A DNA stretch of 64,000 bases from Isoetes taiwanensis (taxonomy: Eukaryota > Streptophyta > Lycopodiopsida > Isoetales > Isoetaceae): positions 16,048,283 to 16,112,282 of the forward strand of contig JAJEKV010000026.1 of the NCBI GenBank assembly GCA_021234155.1, written 5' to 3'. The position numbers and the translations under genes are program-made. The first letter of the stretch is position 1; each line of letters starts with the position of its first letter. Below the pieces are notes generated by a model. It ran no database searches. It was given only the letters and a program-made list of their open reading frames with translations, and was not told the origin of the DNA. Below are positions 34,783 to 44,380 of the stretch, piece by piece.

Positions 34783-36701
34783 GCCTTCAAATTTGGATTC
34801 TTGGGATGTGTGCCATAAAAATAAAAAACCTATTCTAGCCTATCTAGCCTATCTATTTCCACATCATCCCTACATCGTTTCCACATCACCCCCTCCCTTC
34901 TTCATTCCCATTTCCACGTGGGCGTGGGGGTGCGGGGCCGACACTGCCGGTGTCCCCCTAGCATTAGCACGACGCTATTAGCCGGGTCAAGATTATGCCT
35001 TATATACGAGAGCCTCCGAACCATTTTAGCCTTGTGGGATATATGGCATTCAAGAATTTTTCGATGAACCCTAAAAAATAGGGGAGCACGCTAAATCCGC
35101 CAATTGCGCCTAAATTTGATTGAATCCCCGCCAATTTTCACCCAATTATCTCCTCGACTCTTTTCCGAGACCTTGGGGATCCTCTCAGGGCACTTGATCC
35201 GTTAGAAATTGCTCAAATTTGGCCTAAAATCACTCAAATAGAGCTAGCTTTTGGGAAGAACAATTCTTAAGTCAAGAGGACATCAAATCACCGACGCCCC
35301 TCGTAGATAGACCTCTGTGATCTTGGCGCATTCGACATTTTGATATTATCTTGTTCTCGCTTCTGCTCAAATTGTGTTCTATTCTCTTTCGAAATTGAAG
35401 ATCTACCATGGCGTGACTTGTTTGACATCAAAACGCCTCCACCGCAACTCAAGAAATTTCTTCATTTTGCTTCTTGGGTAGTTTGAGGCTTCCTAGAAGC
35501 TCGATCGCCTCGAATCGCTCTCAAGCATCATTATTTGGGTAATACCTTTTAATACTATTGGACCTTTCTGTATTATCTTGCTATAATATACATTCTTTGC
35601 CTGGAAAAATTATTGTCATCATTATTCATTTATCTTGTAAAATCTTGTATTGTTTGTTAAAGTTAAAAAACCAAAATACAAAGCCAAAATATTTACTTCA
35701 AGTTATATCCCATTCAAATAGTTATATTTCATCCTCATAATGATCCTAGGAGCCTATACAGATCAGCGGTACATGAAGACACACATCTCTTTGTATCTCA
35801 GGAAGACCATTGCACGTTATAGAACCTGTTCACACCATTTAAATGTAGAAACAGGGAGATGGGCTTCTATTCCACGAGATGAAAGACTATGCACTTTATG
35901 TAGCAGCCATGAGATTGAAGACGAGCAACATGTCCTACTGGAATGTTCGGCATACGTAGACATTAGAGTGAAGTTTCATATTGATGTAAACAATTTGTAT
36001 ATGCTGTTCGATATTGATCCTAGAACATTAGGTTCATATCTTAAAGCGGTGGAGTTACACCGGGATTTATTATTGAAAGTAAATACTCTGTAAATTCACT
36101 CCATAACCTTCAAGGTTCCACGGAGTAAGATCAATACAATACAATACATCCAAAGAAAACCTATAACAGGATTTTTCTTCATAACTGTTACAGAGTTTGC
36201 CTTTTTCTTGAGGCTTTGGCTATTCTCAGAAAAAACTAAAACATCTTTTTACTATTTAAAACTTATGCACGTGATCTAGAGACTATTTTGAAGTTGCCTG
36301 CACAGATTTCAACTCAAAATTCCTTATCAAACTCCATCTGCAAAATTTGGCTCTCTGTTTTGGCACTGGCCAACTTTTTGACCTGACTTTGACCTCGGTT
36401 TTCTTGACCTTCCTTTATCCAAATCAAGCCAAATTTTCACCAGGAGTTTCTTCTGATTGTTAACCATCTGTACCACCAACCAGATCCCAAAAATCTCAAA
36501 AGGTGTGTCTTCTAGGTCAGTTTTTGCTCTGACAGTTTTTTCAGTTTCAGGGACTGTAGTGATTTTGAAAAAGCAGCATTCCAAAATGACTTTTCTCGCT
36601 TTATATGTTAAGGATTGATCACCCTAAGTGATCTGGAGGTCCTAACCATTTTGTTTGAGCTTCCTTGAGGTTAGACTAAAATTCCAGGTTTTAGGCTAAC
36701 A
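34783..36701 (+). repeat. right arm: plus-oriented LTR carrying a LINE fragment
   Basis: This arm is homologous to the inverted left arm. TTATATACG at 34997 is a candidate promoter TATA element in the same direction as pol. It contains a later LINE insertion at 35761-36143. The end GGCTAACA is followed by the target duplication AGGGG. Confidence 0.85.
35761..36143 (+). mobile_element. 5'-truncated LINE fragment (C-terminal zinc motif) in the right LTR
   Basis: The left arm lacks this segment, so its borders are clear. ATACA flanks both sides (35756-35760, 36144-36148). It encodes ARYRTCSHHLNVETGRW and then CTLCSSHEIEDEQHVLLEC, a CX2CX9HX4C motif, and LKAVELHRDLLLKVNTL before a TAA. The 3' end is a short CAATA repeat. 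It is the same clade as LINE copies I-V, truncated so that only the ORF2 end and 3' UTR remain. The frame (35740-36093) is intact. Confidence 0.9.
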
Positions 36702-36706
36702 AGGGG

Positions 36707-38523
36707 AATCCTCAGCATTCTTTCAGGTGGGTCGTGGCATCCGTCAGGGCTGCCTTTTAGCTCCATTGTTATTTACAGTTGTGGCAGAGGTCCTTGCCCA
36801 GGTCTTCTCTCTTGCCGCACAGGAGGGAATCTTGCATGGACTTCCTATGAACAATGGGTCGCAAGAGATCTGTAATCAATATGCAGATGACACTTTCCTT
36901 TTTCTGAGGGCAGATGAGCAAAATTTGCAGAATGCCGTTTCCTTGTTGGATTCTTTTTCCCTAGCATCTGGTATTTTTGTGGGTTGGCAGAAGTGTACAG
37001 CACTATGGGCATTGGACTCTCCAGTTCCACCATGTGTAGCTGCCTATCCATGGAAGATCCTTCCCCATGGTAAAGCAACCAAACTTCTCGGTATCCCTGT
37101 AGGTGTTCATATCTCATCAGGGGATGCGTAGGAGGCAGTGATTAAGGGCTTGGAAAAACACATTTTCTGGTGGTCCACAGTGAAGCTTTCCATGGCAGGA
37201 CGAATCGTTGTGGTTAAGTCAGTTTTAAGCAGCACCCATATGTATATGGCTTCGTTCATGTTGGCTCCACAGTCAAAGATACAACTTCTCGTCAGGCTTG
37301 TTAGGAACTTCATCTGGGGGGGAACAGAGGAGGGTGCTGTTGTCAAAGTCAGTTGGGAAAAGTGCATGTTGCCAAAGCATTTTGGCGGCCTTGGAATGAT
37401 CAATTTTCTTTTGCAAAACAAGGTGATGATTTATAAGTTTATTTGGAGAATTTTGAGTCCCCGGGTTCCCATCTTGTTTATCAGTCTTTGCAAATGTGCT
37501 TTTTTTTTGGGTCTCGATCTCTTAGGCCACTTTTCCTCTGGGCTCTGTTTTATCCACTGACTGCATACCCTAATGCGTCCCCATTTCTTAGAGGACTGCT
37601 AGTTGCATGGGAGACTGTACAATCTCTGTTTCATTTTCACCATCTTGGGCACACTAGCACTACTGCAAGTTGTTGGTGGATTCCATTGGACGGTGGTCCT
37701 CTAGTAGCTTCAGTCCACCCATTGACGCAGCGTCGATGGAGAGCAGCAGGTGTACATATGATATCTGATTGGTCTAATAATCAAAGGCAGTTGCTGACAT
37801 GGGAAGAGTTTAGAGCTAAGTTCCTCCTTTTAAGGTGGGATCGAGCTATTTGGCAGAAGGTGTCTTCAATTCTTCCTCTAGTAGCACAAGTGGATGACTC
37901 CCAGCCTTGGGTAGTTCATGAGCATGTTAAAGCAGATAAGTTGGTGAATTCCATGCACAAGGTCTTGCTTGATGCTACGTCTTGCCTCCTTCGTCCAAGT
38001 GGCCTTTGGTCATTCCTAGGGATCGACAGAAAGCAGTATGGAAATGGGTATGGGACAAACTACTCCATCCCAAAGTATTTGTTTTATGGTGGCAAGTCAC
38101 TCATCGTTGTCTGCGCGTTAATATTCTGGTGCACAGATTTCGTCTGCACTTTGTCCGTTATGTGCACAGAGGGACGAGACAATTGAGCATTGCTTCTTCC
38201 TATGTAGACATGTCAGACATGCTTGGTTATGGCTTCAAGGCCTCTTTCATTGCAATTTGAATAGTCAGCAGGTGTTATTAGCAGTCTATCCAAATAGTTG
38301 GGATAATTTGGCAAAAAGGTTTCATTTGGCTTCTGCATGGATCATTTGGTCCATTTGGAAAAGAAGGAATCTTCTCATATTCAAAGGTCTTGCTTGTTCA
38401 GATGCACAGATCCTTCTTGATGCCCAACAACGAATTATCAAAGCATTCAGGTGCTCATCAATTGCTAATGAGGTGAAGAGCCGTATTTGGGAGCACTATC
38501 TTCAGATTCATACTTACTTATGA
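36707..38523 (+). pseudogene. L1 ORF2, second half of reverse transcriptase and zinc-binding C-terminus
   Basis: It continues the L1 polymerase after the insertion. VGRGIRQGCLLAPLLFTVVA (36727) and NQYADDTFLFLRAD (36875) keep the YADD catalytic pair. GKATKLLGIPVGVHIS and STVKLSMAGRIVVVKSVLSS match the thumb and connection of plant L1. The C-terminal domain has KAVWKWVWDKLLHPKVFVLW (about 38028), the zf-RVT signature. The end is RIWEHYLQIHTYL and a stop at 38523. Frame breaks occur near 37131, 37500 and 38150. Confidence 0.9.
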
Positions 38524-38683
38524 GTTTTTGCTTCTTTATATTGTTTAGATGTTGTATTTGAGTGGGGTGGTTTTGCTCTGGTGGACATTCTCTCCACTGA
38601 GTTATTAGTCCCCATTGTACTCTGTAACTTTCTCTGGATAATAAAGGCTCAAGTACTTCAAAAAAAAAAAATAATGACATTTC

Positions 38684-38789
38684 AATTATTTTTTGGTATC
38701 CAATTCAATTCAATTCAATTTATATTACTTTGCTTTAATTTCCCTACATCTTTATTTTTATAGCCTTTGGCGTGCCTTTTTCTAGTGTT
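38684..38789. other. short AT-rich gap with CAATT repeats
   Basis: It lies between the L1 target duplication and LINE copy V. It contains four CAATT units (38700-38720), and otherwise I see nothing in it. Confidence 0.6.
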
Positions 38790-39271
38790 TTTGTTCTGGA
38801 AAGCAAATTAGCATCTCTGGTAGCCGAAACTACCAAAGAACAAATGAAAATTCACCATGCTGAGGTCTCTTCAGAGCAAGAGATCAGGAAATTCGGGCTA
38901 AGAATCTGAAAATATTCGGTCTTCAAGAGATTGAGGGAGAGGATATTACAAATACAGTAAGACGTTTCTTCTCTGAAACCATGCACCTTCATGATCCGAA
39001 CTATGTTTCAGCAAGACGATTGGGGAAACCAGGCTTCCATATCCGTCCCATTCTAGTAAAATTCCACACTAAAGAAGCAAGAGATCGTGTGCTTCACAAC
39101 AAGAGTGCACTAAAAGGTGAAATGGTATGGTTAGATATTGATCTAACACATATCCAGCTGGAAATCAGAAAAAAAGAGTCGGTTAAAGTAAAGGCGGCAA
39201 AAGATTTAGGACTGGTAGCATACCTAGATCAGGGAGGCAAGGTGGTTATCACTAACCAAAAGCACAAATAG
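38790..39271 (+). pseudogene. LINE copy V ORF1 (coiled coil and RRM-like domain)
   Basis: The first part, VLESKLASLVAETTKEQMK, looks like a coiled coil. After a frameshift near 38900, NLKIFGLQEIEGEDI, RRLGKPGFHIRPILVKFHTK and ARDRVLHNKSALKGEMVWLD follow, and DLTHIQLEIRKKESVK comes near the end. This order matches the L1/Tx1-type ORF1 protein (RRM plus C-terminal domain, Transposase_22 family), an RNA chaperone that binds its own transcript. Plant L1 ORF1 usually has a different domain. The stop at 39269-39271 is 12 bases before the ATG used for ORF2. Confidence 0.7.
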
Positions 39272-39283
39272 GATATAAGGGTC

Positions 39284-40306
39284 TTGAGAGTAAGTCTATG
39301 GAATGCACATGGACTAACTCAGGCAAAGGTAAATGCCACTCTCATAATTTGGGAACAACATGATCCGTTATTGTTTACAGAAACATGGACTCATCAATAC
39401 CGCCTTCCACCTGATAGAATGGGTTTTAAACTTCTAGGACAAGTATGGAATGAAAAAGTATTAGGAGCAGGACGTGGGTTTGGAGGAGTTGCGGTTTATC
39501 AAAGAATAGACTCAAGGCATGAGATTCAAATTCTGAAACATGACAGCAATAACCAATACATTTAGTTAAAAATAACAGAGAACATGAAGCAACTGTTCCT
39601 AGCAGCATGTTATTTCGCCCCAGAGAATTCACATATCTATAACAAACATAATCTGGATAAGGATAACCCATTTGGTACACTATGCTCTGATATATTAGAG
39701 TATTCTTCACAAGGTGCAATACTTATTGCAGGAGATTTTAACGGATGCACGGGCAGCCAACAAGCTAAAGCATTTGATAACATGGCGAACCTCTGTTTAG
39801 ATGAAATAGAGGACATGGCATATAGTAGAACTTCTGATGACACGGTCTCTAATGAGATGGGTGAGAAGTTACTGGAACTAGGCACCATGTGCCAGATGAA
39901 AATCCTTAATGGAGTGATGCCATTCAAACAGTCAGGAAAGCTCACTTACTACAATCATGCAGGAGCCAGCACCATAGATTATGTTCTTGCCAGAAATAAG
40001 GACCTAGTTGTAGACTTGTATGTAGGAAATAAACTTCATGAATCGGATCATACACCATTACATATGGTGCTTAAGCTGCAAGTAAATTCAGAAATGAGGA
40101 TGCTAAGTTTTCATCCAAAACTCAAGGTGAGCTACAAGCAACACCTCGCATACAAGCAAGTCATAAAGGAGCAGCTTGCAACAGCTTCATGGACAGAACA
40201 ATTCGAGGAAGATGCACGAAAATTCCAGCACCTTCTGTTTGAGGCAGCCAAACATGTCTTTGGTATATCCAAAAGACGTATACAAGGAAAACCTTGTAAT
40301 TCATAG
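39284..40306 (+). pseudogene. LINE copy V endonuclease
   Basis: MRVSLWNAHGLTQAKVNATL carries the first catalytic Asn, LLFTETWTHQYRLP the Glu, LIAGDFNGCTGSQQ the Asp-Asn pair, TIDYVLARN and HESDHTPLHM the terminal Asp-His. Every catalytic residue I can check is present. TAG at 39563-39565 replaces the tryptophan of QYIWVK in copy I, and TAG at 40304-40306 stands next to the linker landmark. The protein is intact apart from these two stops and the short gap at 39566-39583, which is in the same frame. Confidence 0.85.
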
Positions 40307-40472
40307 TGGGGTTCAGAATGCCAGGAGGCAAGGAGCAAGCTGCCACAAAACTGCATTTGCAAACCAAAATGGTATAAACAGATGATTAGACGTAAAAAAA
40401 CGTGAATATTATGAACAAAAGCAAGCAAAGTTAGCTGAGCAATTTAGAAAGCATCCAAAAAGCTTTTGGAAC

Positions 40473-41603
40473 ATGCTGCAGGGCAGATCAGAGCAAACTA
40501 TTCTCGACGCGGAAGCCCTCGCTAATCTAATTAAGGATATTTATGAAAAAGAGGGTGCAGATGGTATGCCAAAAATGGCTCTCAGTGCAAATATGTTTTC
40601 TGAAGCAGAGGTGGCAGATTGTTTATCAAAAACAAATAGCAATAAGGCACATGATGTAGATGGTTTATGCGTAGAACTTCTTAAATGGGGTGGTGATGGA
40701 ACGTTAACTATTTTAACAGATTTGTTGAATAAGGGACTCATGCAAGGGCTGCCATATAACTGGAGAGTAAACCGTGTCCATCCAATCCATAAGGAGGGAG
40801 ACAAAAAAGTGGCAAGCAATTATAGAACCATTCTAATTGGTATTGTGTTTGCCAAAATCTTAGGTAGCTTATTGGAGAGAAAGTTGAGCGCCTGGTCAGG
40901 GCAAGCTGATGTACGATCTGAATATCAAGCAAGTTTCAGAAGTGATCGTAACACTCTAGATCATGTGCTCACTCTCAGAACGCTGATAGAAAAGGCCAAG
41001 GCACCAAATACTTCCCTGTATGTCGCGTTCATAGACTTCACGAAAGCTTTTGATACAGTGCCACGCAAAGAGCTTTATGACTGCATGGTCCAAATTGATG
41101 TCCCTCAATATATTAGAGAGGCTGCCTCACAGTTATATGCAGAAGTATTGATCAAGATCTCTTGGGATCTTGACGCAGACACAAAGAGCACCATTGAGGT
41201 ACGCCAAGGCTGCCCGTTATCTCCAACGCTATTTGGAATTTTCATAGATGAACTGGATGGCTGGTTATGGGCTAGATCTCTTGCAGGCACAAAACTAGGT
41301 ACGTATGTTATCCAATTACTTCTTTATGCAGATGATGTGGTGCTGTTGGCAAGCAATCGAAAGATTCTTCAAGAACATTTAAACAGCTTAGAGACATTTT
41401 GTGATGCGAAAAGAATGAGTGTCAATCTATCTAAATCTAAAGTCATGATATTTGGAACTAGGGAACGGCCAGAATTTACATACAAAGGGCAGTCTCTAGA
41501 GAATGTGGATAGCTACAAATATTTGGGGATAGATATAGCATCCAATTGCAGCTGGAAAAACCATGAAAAGAAGAGTATCAGGAGGAAGGGCCGTCTTATA
41601 TAG
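40473..41603 (+). pseudogene. LINE copy V reverse transcriptase
   Basis: A 376-codon open frame runs through the polymerase. Motifs are KAHDVDGLCVELLKWG, WRVNRVHPIHKEGDKK, LYVAFIDFTKAFDTVPRKEL, VRQGCPLSPTLFGIFIDELD, LLLYADDVVLLASN and YKYLGIDIAS. Catalytic Asp residues are intact. The ATG given here is internal; the preceding linker KSFWNMLQGRSEQ is in the same frame. It ends at a frameshift near 41590, after which the frames 41619-41849 and 41674-41979 continue the text. Confidence 0.9.
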
Positions 41604-41673
41604 CATGTTGGCAAAACGTTGCAAGGCATCACTCACAGATTGAGGGCTGAAAAAGATCTTATTTCAGACTCTA

Positions 41674-42440
41674 GTGCAAACGGTTCTACTATATGGTGTA
41701 CCAATCTGGGGGGCTGGAATTTCTACTCGATTATGGAAGCAATTGGAAGTAGTTCAAAAAATGTTTTCGAAGGAGGAACTAGGCATTCGTTCTCAAATCC
41801 CATATGCTATTATGTGGGCAGAAGTGGGCATGTTTCCACTCGAACTTGAAGGTTTGTATCAAGCAATTAATTTCTATAATCGAGTTCAGGAACAAAAATC
41901 AGACTGTTTGTCCCATCGTGCCATGGTGGATTCAGATCAAAGATGGAAAAAGGACATGATGCAATGGGCTGGTAGATGAGGTTTGAATAGTTCAAATTGG
42001 CCAACTGATAAGCAAGAATCAAGGGTTTTGCTGGAAAAACTAGCAGTAGAACATCTATGGGCTGAACCTGGGAAAAAGATGTCTCAGTACCAGGCTAGCA
42101 TTTGGAGAGTTATGAGTGCTAAAGCTATCTAAAGGCACATATACCAAAAGGCTATAGACAGATGATAGCGAGATACAGAACAGGTTCGCATAAGTTGGAA
42201 GTGGAGACAGGAAGATAGACAAAGACTCCATTGGAAGACAGGAAACGTAAGGTATGCAATTCAGGGAACATCGAAGATGAACATCATGTATTCCTGCAAT
42301 GTTCAGAATATGTACATATCAGGGATAAATATAGCATCCAGGCGGCAGACTTTCATTCATTATTATCAAAGGCGCCAATGCTTTTATGACCTTACTTAAG
42401 GGCGGTGGATGCACACCGTTCCTTATTACTTAAGTTATAA
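41674..42440 (+). pseudogene. LINE copy V C-terminal region
   Basis: VLLYGVPIWGAGISTRLWKQ and KMFSKEELGIRSQIPYAIMW match copy I after the YKYLG motif. Further on, TGSHKLEVETGR is followed by TAG at 42216-42218, where the fragment at 35761 has W. The Cys/His motif region (EDEHHVFLQC near 42270) is still readable although its first cysteines fall in another frame. It ends in a non-coding tail with no simple repeat. Confidence 0.7.
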
Positions 42441-42496
42441 ACACTTTGTTCATGTGCTCCATGGTCTATCGAGGCCCAAGTGAGCAATAGACATAA

Positions 42497-42740
42497 TTAG
42501 CAGGGTTGCTGCCCAATTTCCTGCAATTCTAGCTATGCCACATGTTGTGCTACGTCAGTTAAAAAAACTCCTATCCATCGGATCTTTTATTTTTGGCATC
42601 AACGGTTCTGGAAATTCAAAAAATCCAGTAATTTCCTTCCCACTCCTTCGTCTGTTGGTTTCCTTCTCTTCACGGCTGCATCCTGCATAGGCGATTATAC
42701 TAGCCCACTTTCTTGAGATTCTTGACTCGGAAAATCTAAC
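42497..42740. repeat. dispersed repeat, copy 1 (second copy at 48435-48765)
   Basis: TAATTAGCAGGGTTGC, TTTCCTGCAATTCTAGCTAT and GCCACATGTTGTGC occur here, with close counterparts in the same order at 48435: TAATTAGCAGGGTTGC, TTTCCTGCATTCCTAGCTAT and GCCACGTGTCATGC. The similarity fades after about 120 bp, though both continue with a segment around CCATCGGATC or CCGTTAGATC and a GGTTCTGGAAATTC-like part. A shorter piece related to the left flank of copy 2 lies at 52230-52270. It looks like a non-coding MITE or SINE-like family. Confidence 0.55.
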
Positions 42741-42849
42741 GGCTTTATGAACTTGCAAAGTCCATCAAGATCAGGTTATATGAACTTTAGGGTTCTTAGG
42801 GTTTATTCCGTTCTATCAAAACCAACTTGACTTGTCAATTTTAGTACTA

Positions 42850-42875
42850 TTCTATTCTATTCTATTCTATTCTTG
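42850..42875. repeat. (CTATT)n microsatellite
   Basis: Five CTATT units lie in tandem, just before a stretch ending in the poly(T) of the next insertion. Confidence 0.85.
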
Positions 42876-42956
42876 TTCTATCAGAATTTAGAAATATTTG
42901 CTTTGTCAGAATTTATACCTAGCTGGCCATCTTTCCAAGCACTGTAAGATTAGAAC

Positions 42957-42960
<4 letters not shown>

Positions 42961-42994
<34 letters not shown>

Positions 42995-44365
42995 AAGAAA
43001 CGACAGTTTTGTATTCATTTGATATAACTTTACAGCACAAAAAAAAACCTGAAGATTCAGGGAAAAAGATAAGAAACTGTTCTCAGAATATACAGTAAAT
43101 GAAAAAAGTAGAGTACTCATCATGGAGTTGTTCAACATCTTCTTTGGGTCAACTTACTATAGGGACCAACCTTCTTCTGCTGAACCAAATACTATAGTAC
43201 CTTCTCCATAAATTTCCACCACTAATCCACTTACTTGCTCAACTGCAACAGCTTCTGTTACCCTTACTGGCCAGATTTGGATTAAGCACAAGTAATAATT
43301 CCCAGTATCCTTTGCAGACTAGTAGGATAGATTGGACCAAAACCTGAATAGAAAAGAAGGACATATAGCCAGGTAATTGCCCAAACCTTATGCCTGAAGA
43401 GAACGCATTCCCATTGTAGAGGTAGCAGAGCTCCTAGCTCCCCATGCTCCTAAACCCATTAAAATCCAACTAGACCTCTAAGCCCAGCCCTAGAAAATGA
43501 TCCAAAAGATGGTGCATTGTTGGAGAAACCTCTAGGTCATCATGCTTCCATACGGGCGAAGATTCAAGAACTTGCAGTCTACATAACCCTTCATCAGAAA
43601 GTGAAATTCAAGGTCTCCCGAAACTTGAATTTCAAGATTTTTAATCCGATTTACCTGACCAAATCTGCAGAGACACATGGAAATTCCCATATATACATAG
43701 AACATTAAAGAGAAAGCAATAATAACTGGAATAGGCTGCCACACTATTCCTGAAGCTGCCACCTTCTTTTATGAATCTAATTCTCTGCCTCCAAGCAGCC
43801 TAACCAATCAACAATCTAGATAATAGCAGAAGGTCACTGAGGCTAAAACAGTTATCTTGAAGCTAGTTAGGCTTAAAACAAGCCCAACCCACCAGACTAC
43901 TCTCAGAGCCCAGTCTTAAATTATCAACTGTAATAAGACACCGAAACATTCTGCTAAAATTTTCAAAAACTGACTAATTACACTGCCATGGCCACAGAAA
44001 GAAACAAACCCTACTGCTTCCATCTACCTGCTCTATGTACTTCTGCCAGTAAGAAATGGGAAAAAAGAAAAAACTTTTCTGCCAGATTATATTTCGAAAG
44101 ATTTAAATTGGATCACCTGGGTGAAAGCCATGGATCCTTGCCTGTGAATCAAAGCAGAAGAAGTCCCTTCGCCTGGCCACAAATTAAAATCCTTGCCCTA
44201 AGCCAATCCCTTCTCCATCCAGAAAATCTGCAGAAACAAACCGGATTGCAGCCTTCCCCAGATGCCGATGGGCAGCCTAAGGCATATATGAACATAAACG
44301 GCCGGCCCAGGGCAGAGCCCTAGGCGGCCAAACGGTGCCGTCCCGCCGCCATCAGACAGACCATC
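42961..44365 (-). mobile_element. 1.4-kb poly(A) retrocopy without a reading frame
   Basis: AAGATTAGAACACTT occurs at 42946-42960 and again at 44366-44380, a perfect 15-bp target duplication. The insert begins on the plus strand with 33 T, that is a poly(A) tail on the minus strand, preceded there by CGTTTCTTC. The 5' end on the minus strand starts GATGGTCTGTCTGATGGCGG, a GC-rich segment unlike the rest. The longest frames (111 codons or less) resemble nothing known. It was probably copied by L1 machinery from a non-coding or untranslated transcript, or it is a non-autonomous retroelement. Confidence 0.85.
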
Positions 44366-44380
44366 AAGATTAGAACACTT

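Larger units (their letters stand above)
28154..36701 (+). mobile_element. Ty3-type LTR element with inverted LTR ends, inserted in the L1
   Basis: The element begins TGTTAGCC and ends GGCTAACA, and AGGGG flanks both sides (28149-28153, 36702-36706), a 5-bp target duplication. Pol text on the plus strand lies between 29970 and 33130. The right end (34783-36701) is a plus-oriented LTR with a TATA-like TTATATACG at 34997. The left end (28154-29677) is the same LTR in inverted orientation, followed by a 271-bp direct copy of the LTR's last part. Gag and protease are not visible. It is broken. The arms are nearly identical in their outer 600 bp and more different inward, which suggests a fairly recent insertion. 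Confidence 0.85.
24480..38669 (+). mobile_element. full-length plant L1 LINE, split by an 8.5-kb insertion
   Basis: AATAATGACATTTC occurs directly before (24466-24479) and directly after the poly(A) tail (38670-38683), a 14-bp target duplication that fixes both ends. Without the insertion at 28154-36701 the element is about 5.6 kb, a normal length for plant L1. It has an ORF1 region, an ORF2 with endonuclease, reverse transcriptase and a zinc-binding C-terminus, a 3' UTR and a tail after GTACTTC. Frames are broken by several stops and shifts, but text is readable throughout, so it is of moderate age. Its clade differs from LINE copies I-V. Confidence 0.95.
38790..42480 (+). mobile_element. 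LINE copy V, nearly complete (ORF1 and ORF2)
   Basis: This is the most complete member of the tandem-tail LINE clade. It has an ORF1 with an RRM-like domain, then ORF2 with endonuclease, linker, reverse transcriptase and the C-terminal region. Text runs continuously from about 38790 to the 3' UTR near 42480. It has few breaks: one shift in ORF1 and about five stops or shifts in ORF2. Two of the ORF2 stops and one in the C-terminus are TAG where other copies have tryptophan. No poly(A) tail and no clear target duplication were found. Confidence 0.85.

Noticed and set aside
28728-35740. Identical 60-codon frames at two places suggesting a duplicated small gene
   Set aside because: They lie in the two inverted arms of the Ty3-type element, so identity comes from the LTR copies and not from a gene.
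42898-43138. Frames with runs of F or K
   Set aside because: They are the poly(A) tail of the retrocopy read in both directions.
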